A stretch of 14,329 nt of DNA from Deltaproteobacteria bacterium (lineage in GTDB: Bacteria > Myxococcota_A > UBA796 > UBA2385), in the NCBI GenBank assembly GCA_015489145.1, contig WGAH01000189.1:1-14329 (forward strand). The letters are read 5' to 3'. Made by a program: the position numbers and the translations under genes. Numbering within the stretch: position 1 is the stretch's first letter; each line of letters starts with the position of its first letter. Positions 1 through 7,067 of this stretch are shown here, piece after piece. Under the pieces are notes generated by a model. That model was not told the DNA's origin. It searched no databases and worked only from the letters and a program-made list of their open reading frames with translations.

Positions 1-241
1 GCTGCTGCTGCCGCTCGCCTGGGCCGACCGGGCGGTGCCCTTCCTGTCGCGCCTGCACCAGCCCGAGCGGCTGCTCGTGCCCGCGGCGAGGGCGAGGGGC
101 AGGAGCCGGGGTCGCCGGTGGAGGAGGCGGGCGGCGACGACGAGCACCGCCAGCGCCGCGGGCACGAGCAGCCGCTCGGGCTGGTGCAGGCGCGACAGGA
201 AGGGCACCGCCCGGTCGGCCCAGGCGAGCGGCAGCAGCAGC
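1..241. repeat. 88-base perfect inverted repeat with 65-base spacer at the window edge
   Basis: Bases 1-88 are the exact reverse complement of bases 154-241; base i pairs with base 242-i with no mismatch until 89/153. The spacer is 89-153. The left arm reaches base 1, so it may continue outside the window. The right arm lies inside the reading frame of the minus-strand membrane protein and encodes credible protein there; the left arm encodes the same peptide on the opposite strand. A coding segment mirrored over a short spacer at an edge is typical of a fold-back chimera at a contig end. A genuine inverted duplication is possible but less likely. Confidence 0.95.
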
Positions 242-2085
242 GCGCCGCCGTCGAACAGGAGGTAGGGGCCGGCGGCGAGGGCGATGCCGGCGAGCGCCAG
301 CCCGGCCCAGCCGCGGGTGTCGGGACGCGCGAGGCCGGCGGCGAGCAGGCCCGCCACCGCGAGGGCCACGGCGAGGACCCGGGGGTCGCCGCCGCCGAGG
401 AGGCCGGCGAGGTCGAGGGAGTGGTCGCGGATGACGCCGAGGAACAGGTCGTCGATCAGCGAGCCGGCGTGCTCGTGGGGGAGGGTCCCCCAGTAGAGGC
501 CGGGCAGCGCGTCGCGGTTGGCCAGGGCGAGCAGCGGCCCCGCGGCCACCAGCGAGGGCAGCCAGGCGCGCAGGGCGGGGCCCGCCTGCCGCGCCAGCGC
601 CGGGCGGGCCTCCCGGTCCACCCACCACCGGTGGGCGGCGAGGACGACGAGGAGCAGGATCGCCAGCAGGCCGTGGACCCAGGAGGCCACGCCGGCGAAC
701 CCCACGGCGAGCCCCGCCCAGGTCGCGTCGCGGGGTCGCTGGCCGTCGAGGGCCCGCAGGGTGGCCGCGCCGGCCAGGGCCAGCGGGAAGGCGAGGAACT
801 GGGTCTGGTCGCCGGCCGAGACCTGGCGCAGCAGCGGCGGGGCCACGGCGAAGCCGACCGCGGCGAGCAGCGCGCCCGGCCGGCCGGCGCCGGCGGCGCG
901 GGCCAGCGCCCAGGCGCCGAGGCCGTTCGCGCTGAGCACCGCGACGACAAAGGGGTTCCACCACCGCGGGTAGTCCCAGAGCCACTGGAAGGGCACCGAC
1001 AGGAAGCTCGCGGCGAGGTTGCCGAACACCGGCACGAGGTCGAGCCCGACCGGCCAGAGCACCTCGTCGCTGTGGAAGGGGTCGCCTCCGCCGGCCAGCG
1101 CGCGGGCCACCCACCAGTCGCTCCACAGCGAGCCGGGCAGCGAGGCGGCGGCGCGGCCGAGGAGGCGGGCGTCGCCCGTTCCGCCCACCAGGGAAGGGGC
1201 CAGGGTCGCGAGCACCGCCAGCAGGGAGAGGAGGGCGGCGCCGACGAACCAGGCGCGCGTCTCCCAGCGCTCGCTGCCCGGGTCGAGGGCGCGGGGGGTG
1301 CCCCGGGCGAGGAGCCAGCGGCCCAGTCCGCCCCGGCGGGCCAGGGTGAGCGGACGGCGGAGGCCGCCGCGCCAGTACCGGAGCCGGTCGACCCGCCCGA
1401 GCAGGCGCCGTCCCGCCGGGTCGGGCAGGAGCGCCCGGTCGGCCTCGGCGTCGAGGAGCAGCACCACCGTGGCGCCGGGCAGGGCGGCGCGCAGGGACGC
1501 GGCGGCGCGGGCGAGCCGCGCCTCGTCGCGCTCGGCGAGGGCGCGGCCGGCCAGGGCCTCGGCGCCGTCGATCACCAGGAGGGGCGGGCCTTCCGAGACG
1601 CCGGCGCGGGCGGCGTCCTCGGCGACCACCCGCGCCAGGCGTGCCGCGTCGATCTCGGTGGCGGGCCCCGGCAGCCAGCGGCCAGAGGGGGGACGCCGCC
1701 GGGCGCACACCAGGGTGGGGCGACCCGCCGCGCCGGCGTGGCGGAGCAGCGCGCCAAGGTCGGCGCGGCCCACCACCAGCGCGACGCCGGGACGGGCGAG
1801 GGCCTCGTCGACCGGGCCGGCGGGCGGCGGCGCCGGGGCGGCGGGCGGCAGGGCGCGGAGGCGATCGGGCGAGGCGACGGGAAGCCGCCCGAACAGGCGC
1901 CAGGCGAGGCGCCAGGCGAGTCCCAGGCCCAGGACGCCCACGAACGCTGCCGCGAGGATCGGGATGAGGGGACTGCGCGACATCGCCGCGAAGGTCGCTC
2001 CGAACCGCCCCACGAGCACGCCGAGGGCGACGAGGAGCACGAGCCCTCCGCCCCCGGCGAGGACGCGCCGGCGGAAGGGGCTCAT
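1..2085 (-). CDS. Polytopic membrane protein, GT-C glycosyltransferase-like, with extra N-terminal domain (3' end truncated or chimeric)
   Basis: The frame opens at ATG 2085 and stays open to base 1. Only the part down to about base 89 (some 665 residues) is credible; below that the sequence is the mirrored arm of the inverted repeat. Residues about 10-33 and 40-62 are hydrophobic segments. Residues about 95-240 form an alternating alpha/beta region with strands such as VALVVG and LLVIDG and no Walker motif; it vaguely resembles DUF835-type domains (weak guess). Another membrane helix lies near 278-300. After it comes an acidic/aromatic loop containing GGDPFHSDEVLWPVGLDL, then many further helices. 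That loop followed by helices matches large bacterial GT-C/YfhO-like membrane proteins, which move sugars from lipid carriers outside the cytoplasmic membrane. Substrate unknown. No strong ribosome-binding site precedes the ATG. The gene is divergent from the lipoprotein operon at 2302. Confidence 0.75.
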   Translation of the reverse strand, partial: MSPFRRRVLAGGGGLVLLVALGVLVGRFGATFAAMSRSPLIPILAAAFVGVLGLGLAWRLAWRLFGRLPVASPDRLRALPPAAPAPPPAGPVDEALARPGVALVVGRADLGALLRHAGAAGRPTLVCARRRPPSGRWLPGPATEIDAARLARVVAEDAARAGVSEGPPLLVIDGAEALAGRALAERDEARLARAAASLRAALPGATVVLLLDAEADRALLPDPAGRRLLGRVDRLRYWRGGLRRPLTLARRGGLGRWLLARGTPRALDPGSERWETRAWFVGAALLSLLAVLATLAPSLVGGTGDARLLGRAAASLPGSLWSDWWVARALAGGGDPFHSDEVLWPVGLDLVPVFGNLAASFLSVPFQWLWDYPRWWNPFVVAVLSANGLGAWALARAAGAGRPGALLAAVGFAVAPPLLRQVSAGDQTQFLAFPLALAGAATLRALDGQRPRDATWAGLAVGFAGVASWVHGLLAILLLVVLAAHRWWVDREARPALARQAGPALRAWLPSLVAAGPLLALANRDALPGLYWGTLPHEHAGSLIDDLFLGVIRDHSLDLAGLLGGGDPRVLAVALAVAGLLAAGLARPDTRGWAGLALAGIALAAGPYLLFDGGALLLPLAWADRAVPFLSRLHQPERLLVPAALAVLVVAARLLHRRPRLLPLALAAGTSSRSGWCRRDRKGTARSAQASGSSS

Positions 2086-2197
2086 GGCTGGTGGGCGCCC
2101 GGGCTCATCGGTTCGCCCTATCATCCCACCTCGTCCCCGGCGCGCCGGCGTCGAGGCGGGCGGACGTCCCCTCCCCGCGCCGTCAAGCGGGCGCAAA

Positions 2198-2228
2198 GCT
2201 GGGAGTCGGAGCCGGGAGGTGCTACGCT
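2198..2228 (+). promoter_or_regulatory. Possible sigma-70-like promoter for the 2302 operon
   Basis: The 216-base divergent spacer 2086-2301 holds no gene. Within it TGCTACGCT (2220-2228) looks like an extended -10 element (TGn plus TACGCT), about 75 bases ahead of ATG 2302. The -35 position (around 2200-2205) is a poor match. This is pattern recognition only. I saw no convincing promoter for the minus-strand gene in the same spacer. Confidence 0.3.
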
Positions 2229-2301
2229 GCCCCGCGTGAAGCTCGGCAGGTGGAGGGCGCGGCGCGAGGCGCCGCCGACCCGCTCACCCGAAGGAGGCCG
2301 G

Positions 2302-3696
2302 ATGCAGGCGATGCGAAGGAACGGGGCGGCTCGGATCGGTCGTTGGAGCCTCGTGGCCCTCCTGTGGACCGGGGCGGCCGCCTGCGGAGACGACGAGCTG
2401 GCGCCGGTGCCCGCGCCGCCCTCGGCGGACGAGGCCAGCGACGCGGGCGACGCCAAGGGGGCCGACGAGGCCGCCGGCCCCAAGGACGCCGCCGGACGCG
2501 ACCCGTGGGTGAAGCTCGTGAGCCTCGTCGAGGGCGTCGACGACGCGGCGGCCGGGCGCATGCGCGAGGTCCTGGATCGCCGGGCCCTCGCCCGAAAGGT
2601 CGAGGACCACCGCATCCGGCAGGCGATGGCCGAGCTCGAGGGGCTCCTCGCCGGGGGCTGCGCCGTCGACGGCGCCGACGCCACCCTGGCCCGCCTGCAG
2701 GAGGCCGAGCGCGCCTCCCTCGAAGCCGACCGGCAGGCGCTGGCCGACATGCTGGCGGCGGCGGGGCCCCAGGGCCTCGAAGCGATCCTCGCCTCGCCCG
2801 AGGCCGACGAGATCCTGCGCCGGTCGCGGCTCGTCCTCGCCACCTCGCTGGGGCGCAACCTCCCGTCCTGGGTCGCGTCCAACACCGACGAGGAGGCCGA
2901 GCTGCGCGCCCGCCGCACCCTGCTCGGCCTGAAGTTCATGATCGAGGCCGAGAGCATGAAGATCTCGATCCGGGTCGGCGAGTTCGACACCCTCGTCGCC
3001 GACCTCGACCCGGAGGACGAAAGCGCTCCGAAGGCGGTGGCCGACGGGCTGGCGGCCATCGACGACGCGCTCCTCGCCGCCCAGGCCACCAAGGTGCAGC
3101 GCCTCCTGGACGCCTGCGCGGGCATCGACGAGGACGACTGGCTGTCGCTCCTCGAGAAGGGCGCGATCGCCGAGTACGTCAGCCGGCTCGGCGGAACGGC
3201 CGCCTTCACCGGTCCCGGGCGGCGGGGCGGAAAGGGCGGCCTGAAGGCCCAGCCCCTCGGCCAGGGCGGACTCGTCGCCAACAAGGGCGGCGGCCCGGGC
3301 GGCACGCCCCCGGGGGCCACGGGCCAGCAGGGCGGCATGATGGGACAGCAGGGCGCCATGGGCGGCCAGCGGGGCGGCATGATGGGCAAGGCCGGTCAGG
3401 GCCAGGGCGGCATGATGGGCCAGCAGGGCGGCATGATGGGCAAGGCCGGTCAGGGCCAGGGCGGCATGATGGGCCAGCAGGGCGGCATGGGACAGGGCGG
3501 GCCCGGCGCGCAGCAGGGCGCACGCGGCATGGGCCAGGGCGGCATGGGCGGCCAACAGGGTGCGCGAAGCATGGGCCAGGGCGGCATGGGACAGCAGGGC
3601 GGCATGGGACAGGGCGGGCCCGGCGCACAGCAGGGCGGCATGGGACAGGGCGGGCCCGGCGGGGCCCAGGGAGGCCCGCAGCCGCCGCAGAAGTAG
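2302..3696 (+). CDS. Lipoprotein with helical domain and Gly/Met/Gln-rich repetitive tail
   Basis: 464 residues. ATG 2302 is chosen because AAGGAGG at 2291-2297 sits 4 bases ahead; the next in-frame ATG at 2311 is the alternative (13-base spacing). The N-terminus has basic residues, a hydrophobic stretch and a lipobox-like end TGAAAC with Cys28, so it should be lipid-anchored and exported. Residues about 30-50 are an Ala/Asp/Pro linker. Residues about 50-310 are charged, mostly helical sequence with no family I recognise. From about residue 314 to the end (some 150 residues) it is low-complexity, made of GGMMGQQ, GMGQGG and GPGAQQG blocks, including an exact 54-base tandem duplication. The next gene starts 2 bases after its stop. 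Methionine-rich motifs could bind Cu(I), or the tail could be a flexible or adhesive surface extension; neither is shown. Confidence 0.85.
   Translation: MQAMRRNGAARIGRWSLVALLWTGAAACGDDELAPVPAPPSADEASDAGDAKGADEAAGPKDAAGRDPWVKLVSLVEGVDDAAAGRMREVLDRRALARKVEDHRIRQAMAELEGLLAGGCAVDGADATLARLQEAERASLEADRQALADMLAAAGPQGLEAILASPEADEILRRSRLVLATSLGRNLPSWVASNTDEEAELRARRTLLGLKFMIEAESMKISIRVGEFDTLVADLDPEDESAPKAVADGLAAIDDALLAAQATKVQRLLDACAGIDEDDWLSLLEKGAIAEYVSRLGGTAAFTGPGRRGGKGGLKAQPLGQGGLVANKGGGPGGTPPGATGQQGGMMGQQGAMGGQRGGMMGKAGQGQGGMMGQQGGMMGKAGQGQGGMMGQQGGMGQGGPGAQQGARGMGQGGMGGQQGARSMGQGGMGQQGGMGQGGPGAQQGGMGQGGPGGAQGGPQPPQK
3373..3480 (+). repeat. Exact 54-base tandem repeat (two copies) inside the Gly/Met-rich tail
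   Basis: Bases 3373-3426 and 3427-3480 are identical. Each encodes 18 residues (GGMMGKAGQGQGGMMGQQ). Shorter imperfect relatives of the unit fill 3310-3670, for example the GMGQGGPGAQQG blocks near 3487 and 3603. The period is a multiple of three, so copy-number change would keep the frame. Confidence 0.95.
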
Positions 3697-3698
3697 CC

Positions 3699-4262
3699 GT
3701 GGCGCTCCTCGGCCTCCTCGCGGCCCTCGCGGCCCCGGCCTTCGCGGCGGAGGCCACGGAGCTGGTCGTGCGGATCGACGATCAGCGGGTTCGCAACCTC
3801 GCGCAGCCGTGGGTGGTCCTCGTCAACCCCGACGGCGCCACCCACGCGGTGATGGCCCTCGACGACGGCAGCGACCCGGCGGACGCCTTCGCCGGCGACC
3901 ACCTCTGGATCGCGCGCGTCCGCCTCGACGAGCCCCTGCCGACCGAGCTCGTCGTGCGGGACGGGGCGCCGGCCCCCATGGCCCCGCTCGTCAAGCGCAC
4001 GCCCCTGCGCCTCCTCGCCGGCCAACGCAACGACGTGCAGGTGCGGGTGCGCGAGGCGGTGGGGAGCCCCGCCGCGGCGCCGCGCACGCCCGGCGAGGGC
4101 GGCCTCGCCGGCGACGCGGCGCCCTCTCCCGACGCCGGGGGCGGCGCGTCGGGAGGCCCCGACGAAGCCGCCGGGGCTCCCACGGAGGGCCCGCGGCCCG
4201 AGATCGACGACGAGGCCCTGATCGCCTCCACCCCGTTCGAGGTGGTCCCGTGGCCGCGCTAG
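3699..4262 (+). CDS. Secreted beta-rich protein of unknown function
   Basis: 187 residues from GTG 3699, two bases after the upstream TAG (3694-3696), so it is probably translated by coupling; no Shine-Dalgarno is seen. The first 16 residues (VALLGLLAALAAPAFA) are a hydrophobic signal-like segment ending in A-F-A, but with no basic n-region. Residues about 18-115 alternate hydrophobic and polar residues (ELVVRIDDQ, QPWVVLVNPDG, LVVRDGAP), suggesting a beta-sandwich-like domain. Residues about 118-165 are a Pro/Gly/Ala/Asp linker. The C-terminus is a short IDDEALIASTPFEVVPWPR. The frame continues without another stop past TAG 4260 into a hydrophobic segment (next entry), so the C-terminal membrane anchor may have been cut off. 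I do not recognise the family. Confidence 0.75.
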   Translation: MALLGLLAALAAPAFAAEATELVVRIDDQRVRNLAQPWVVLVNPDGATHAVMALDDGSDPADAFAGDHLWIARVRLDEPLPTELVVRDGAPAPMAPLVKRTPLRLLAGQRNDVQVRVREAVGSPAAAPRTPGEGGLAGDAAPSPDAGGGASGGPDEAAGAPTEGPRPEIDDEALIASTPFEVVPWPR

Positions 4263-4280
4263 CTCCTCGTCGCCTGGGCG

Positions 4281-4499
4281 ATGCCCCTCCTCCTGGGAGC
4301 CGCCGCCCGCGGGGTCCTGCCCCGAATCGCCCGGCTCCTGGAATCGCGCCTCGCCGGATCGGTGCTCCGCATCGAGGCCCTCGCCCTCCCCCTCCCCCGG
4401 GCGGGCGCCGCCGCCGACATCCCGGAGGAGGGCTCCGGCGCGGCGGGGGGAGACTCGGGCGAGATGCGCCCTCCCCGCTGGGATAGGGGCTTCGCATGA
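4281..4499 (+). CDS. Possible small membrane-associated ORF, or the detached C-terminus of the preceding gene
   Basis: 72 residues from ATG 4281. It lies in the same frame as the 3699 gene, separated from it only by TAG 4260-4262 and six codons. Its stop overlaps the next start as ATGA (4496-4499), a classic coupling arrangement. Including the six codons after the TAG, it reads as a membrane helix (LLVAWAMPLLLGAAARG) followed by an amphipathic helix with RIARLLESRLAG, then a polar Gly/Glu tail. GC at third positions is high, as in true genes here. No clear ribosome-binding site precedes ATG 4281. It may be a real small protein, a nonsense-interrupted tail, or chance reading; in DNA this GC-rich an open frame of this length is weak evidence alone. 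Confidence 0.4.
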   Translation: MPLLLGAAARGVLPRIARLLESRLAGSVLRIEALALPLPRAGAAADIPEEGSGAAGGDSGEMRPPRWDRGFA

Positions 4500-4867
4500 A
4501 ACAAGACCCTCGAGGCCCCACCTGGCTCGCGCTGGCCGGCGCCCTGGCGCTGGGCGGGGGAAGCTGCGGCAAGAAGGTCAGGGACTGCGCGAAGGTTTCC
4601 GACGCGACCGAGCGCGACTGGTGCTATTTCGACACCATGATCACCTACGCCCAGGCCGACCGCACCCAGGACGCCATTCACCTGGTCCAGTACATCCAGG
4701 CCCCCCCGGTGCGGGCCGCGGCCATCGACCGCCTGTTCGGGCTCGCCCCTCCGGGGATCGACCTGACGACCGCCACCGCGCTGTGCGGCACCCTCCCGGC
4801 CGACCTCACCCGGACCTGCCTGAACAAGTGGAACCGTCCCCACCTGTGGACGGAGAACCAGCAGTGA
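4496..4867 (+). CDS. Small putative lipoprotein with two paired-cysteine repeats
   Basis: 123 residues from ATG 4496, which overlaps the preceding TGA by 4 bases. A hydrophobic segment (residues 9-23) ends at GGGSC, so Cys24 may be lipidated, although Gly at -3 makes the lipobox non-canonical. Four other cysteines form two pairs: C31/C43, ending in ERDWCYF, and C97/C108, ending in LTRTC. The same C-x(9-11)-C pattern with a basic or acidic residue just before the second Cys recurs five times in the next gene. Each unit is likely a helical hairpin closed by a disulfide outside the cytoplasm, which is an inference. Its TGA overlaps the next GTG as GTGA (4864-4867). Function unknown. Confidence 0.8.
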   Translation: MKQDPRGPTWLALAGALALGGGSCGKKVRDCAKVSDATERDWCYFDTMITYAQADRTQDAIHLVQYIQAPPVRAAAIDRLFGLAPPGIDLTTATALCGTLPADLTRTCLNKWNRPHLWTENQQ

Positions 4868-5532
4868 ACCCCGGCCGGCTGGCCGCGGCGCTGGGCCTGG
4901 CCGTCGCGTGCGGGGGGCAGGGGGAGGCGCCGGCCGAACTGCGACCCTGGGCCGAGGGATGCTCCGGGCTGGCCGGCGAGCACCTGGACTGGTGCCTGTT
5001 CGGCAACCTCCAGGAGGACGAGTCGCTCGCCTCCGAGCGGTGGTTCGCCGCCTGCGGCGGGTTCCGCACCCCCGAGGTGCGGGACCAGTGCTACGAGACC
5101 CTCATCCGTCGCGACCCCAGCTTCGGCAGGAACGAGCGGGTCTGCAAGAGCATCACCGAGCCCCGCTTCCGCGACTCCTGCTACCTCGAGTGGTTGCGCG
5201 GGGTGACGGTGCCGTCGGCGACATCGCTGGACGAGGCCGTGAAGCTGTGCGCCAAGGCCGGTGCCTTGAAGGAGCACTGCGCGGTGCACGTCCTGCAGCA
5301 GTGGTCGGCCACCTGGGCCCAGCGCGGCGGCGAGCCGGTGATGCGGCAGGACGTCACCACCATGCTCCAGCTCGACCCCGAGCTGGCCCACAGCAAGAGC
5401 TTCGGCAACAGCGCCGGCCTCTTCCCGGGGCGGGCCGGCTACACCAAGCCGTGCGGCCTGTTCCCCCCGGGCGAGGCCCGCGCGAGCTGTGAAGACGTCG
5501 TCATCGACGGCGTGCCCCCGCCCGGGATGTGA
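4864..5532 (+). CDS. Lipoprotein with five paired-cysteine repeats
   Basis: 222 residues from GTG 4864, which overlaps the upstream stop by 4 bases. That start gives a short hydrophobic leader and a good lipobox, LAVAC, with Cys16. The ten remaining cysteines fall into five evenly built pairs: C33/C44, C64/C76, C94/C106, C129/C139 and C197/C209. Several second cysteines sit in a (R/L/E)(D/H)xC context followed by Tyr or Leu (LDWCLF, RDQCYE, RDSCYL). An even number of cysteines after lipidation fits all-disulfide pairing in the periplasm or at the surface. Helical Cys-pair repeats of this sort occur in scattered uncharacterised bacterial and archaeal proteins. It is clearly a relative of the 4496 product. 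No enzymatic motif is seen. Confidence 0.85.
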   Translation: MNPGRLAAALGLAVACGGQGEAPAELRPWAEGCSGLAGEHLDWCLFGNLQEDESLASERWFAACGGFRTPEVRDQCYETLIRRDPSFGRNERVCKSITEPRFRDSCYLEWLRGVTVPSATSLDEAVKLCAKAGALKEHCAVHVLQQWSATWAQRGGEPVMRQDVTTMLQLDPELAHSKSFGNSAGLFPGRAGYTKPCGLFPPGEARASCEDVVIDGVPPPGM

Positions 5533-5573
5533 CCGCCGGCGGGCGCCGGCCCCCGACAGGAGCAGGAGGAGCG

Positions 5574-6926
5574 ATGCACCGGCCGCGCAGGGCAGTTGGA
5601 CGGACCGACGGCCGGCTCACCGCGTTCCTCGCGGTGCTGGGGCTCCTGGCGATCACCTGGCTGCGCGCGGGCCTGGACGCCTACGCCACCCCGCTCGGCA
5701 GCGACCCGAACCTGTGGTGCAGCACGGTGCTGTCGCTCGAGCGGGGCATCGTGCCGATGTTCCCCCCGCTCTTTCCCCTGCTCGCCAGCCTCGTCGACAA
5801 GCTCGCCGGGGTGGATGCCGTGGAGGCCGCGCTGCTCGTCAGCGCCGCCGCCTACGTCCTGCTCCCCCCTGCCACCTACCGCACCGCGCGCTTTCTCGGC
5901 GCCTCGCCGCCCTGGGCCCTCGGCGCCGGTCTCCTCGTGTTCGCCTGGCCCAACCTCGCGGTGATGGGGCTCCAGTTCCAGCCCGACGCCCTCACGGCCC
6001 TGGTGGTCACGGCCGCGCCCGTCGTGTTCGGCCGCTGGCTGGAGCGACCGACGGGCGGCCGGCTGGCGGCGCTGGCCGCCTTCGCGACCGTCGCGCACTG
6101 GACCCGCGAGCACGGCCTCATCCTCGCCGCGCTGGCGGTCGCCGCCGCCGCGGTGCCGGCGGGAAGCTGGAAGCGCCGCCTCGGCCGCATGGCGGCGGTG
6201 CTGGCGGTCCTCGTGCTCGCCCCGCTGTTGCTGGGCCACCCGCCGGCGCTTCCCTGGCGCGTGACCTGGATGCACCGGCTGAAGCAGGCGACCTCGTTCC
6301 GCGAGAACGTGCCGGGCGCCAGCAACTACCAGGTCATCGAGACCGCGATCACCCGCTACGAGCAGACGGGCAACCGCCTCGTGCTGGCGGTGGCCCACGC
6401 GCGCTTCAGCCTCGGAAACGTGCCCTGGGGCTGGGCCGCCGTCGGCCTGGGGTGGCTGGGCACGCTCCTCCTCCGGGGTCCGCGGCGGCTCGCGATGCTC
6501 TCCGCCCTCGTCCTGCCGCTGCCCGCCTTCGTCATCCTCACCCAGCCCCGCCACGTCGAGGTCGCGGTGCCGGCGGCGCTGGCCGCCGCCGTCGCCGGCG
6601 CCTCCCGCCTGCGCCCACGCTCCTGGATCCTCGCCCTCGGGGTCCTGGCCTTCGTGGCGAGCCACGCCGCCCACCGCTGGCGCCCGCGCATGGGCCTGTG
6701 GCGCGGCCAGGCCACCTCGCTGGCGACCCGCTTCCCCGAGGGCGTGTGCACGCAGGACGACCACGAGCTCATCCGGAATCCGCCGAACAACCCGAACGAG
6801 CGCGGCCAGCTCCGCAAGGGCGGCGGCGGGCCGCCCGCCCGCGGCAGGCCGGGTGGACGGCCGGGCGGGGAGCCCCCGAGGTCCGGGTTCACGCCCGGGC
6901 GGCCCGGGCAGCCCCCCCGGCCCTGA
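5574..6926 (+). CDS. Integral membrane GT-C glycosyltransferase-like protein with Pro/Gly/Arg-rich tail
   Basis: 450 residues. ATG 5574 is preferred because a purine-rich AGGAGCAGGAGGAG lies just ahead; a GTG at 5529 overlapping the previous TGA would add 15 uninformative residues. Hydrophobic helices recur from about residue 15 to 365. The first periplasmic loop carries D35 and GSDPNLW; later motifs include QFQPDAL (134-140), WTREHG (176-181) and QPRHVEV (324-330). This layout, with an acidic first loop and a late Pro-Arg-His segment before helices, fits PMT/ArnT-like GT-C enzymes that use lipid-phosphate sugars, but no catalytic residue can be fixed. Residues about 400-450 are a disordered Pro/Gly/Arg-rich tail. 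It is the last gene of the operon and is followed by a hairpin. It may glycosylate envelope proteins encoded beside it (inference). Confidence 0.75.
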   Translation: MHRPRRAVGRTDGRLTAFLAVLGLLAITWLRAGLDAYATPLGSDPNLWCSTVLSLERGIVPMFPPLFPLLASLVDKLAGVDAVEAALLVSAAAYVLLPPATYRTARFLGASPPWALGAGLLVFAWPNLAVMGLQFQPDALTALVVTAAPVVFGRWLERPTGGRLAALAAFATVAHWTREHGLILAALAVAAAAVPAGSWKRRLGRMAAVLAVLVLAPLLLGHPPALPWRVTWMHRLKQATSFRENVPGASNYQVIETAITRYEQTGNRLVLAVAHARFSLGNVPWGWAAVGLGWLGTLLLRGPRRLAMLSALVLPLPAFVILTQPRHVEVAVPAALAAAVAGASRLRPRSWILALGVLAFVASHAAHRWRPRMGLWRGQATSLATRFPEGVCTQDDHELIRNPPNNPNERGQLRKGGGGPPARGRPGGRPGGEPPRSGFTPGRPGQPPRP

Positions 6927-6930
6927 CGGG

Positions 6931-6953
6931 TCCGGCCGAAGGGAGCGGCCGGA
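6931..6953 (+). terminator. GC-rich hairpin just after the operon
   Basis: TCCGGCCG (6931-6938) pairs perfectly with CGGCCGGA (6946-6953) around a 7-base loop, starting 4 bases after stop 6926. There is no T-tract, so intrinsic termination is uncertain. The rest of the convergent spacer, to 7067, holds nothing recognisable. Confidence 0.4.
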
Positions 6954-7067
6954 AGATCGGTGGAGGAAGCGGCCGTCGCCCACGATGTGCCCGGCGAGGC
7001 GGCGCCGGGGATGATGCTCCCCCTCCCGCACCGTCGCCGGTCCCGACGCGGCGGCGGGCAGGCGCGG

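Noticed and set aside
118..2301. Very long plus-strand open frame running into the 2302 lipoprotein
   Set aside because: Before 2302 it is antisense to a credible membrane protein and reads as Gly/Glu/Arg/Pro-rich sequence with no domain; absence of stops is expected at this GC content. The real start is ATG 2302, with its ribosome-binding site.
3310..3690. CRISPR-like or regulatory repeat array
   Set aside because: The repeats stay in frame within a coding sequence, have no unique spacers, and encode a low-complexity protein tail.
5529..5573. Upstream GTG start for the GT-C-like gene, overlapping the previous stop as GTGA
   Set aside because: The overlap is attractive given the neighbours, but a much better purine-rich ribosome-binding site precedes ATG 5574 and the extra 15 residues look like noncoding sequence.
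5533..5573. Terminator hairpin between the 4864 and 5574 genes
   Set aside because: Short GC self-complementarity (GCCGGCGGGCGCCGGC) is common at this base composition, has no T-tract, and lies in a 41-base gap that also holds the next ribosome-binding site.
5439..7031. 530-codon minus-strand open frame opposite the GT-C-like gene
   Set aside because: It reads as Gly/Arg/His/Glu-rich sequence with no recognisable domain, while the plus-strand frame gives clear membrane helices.
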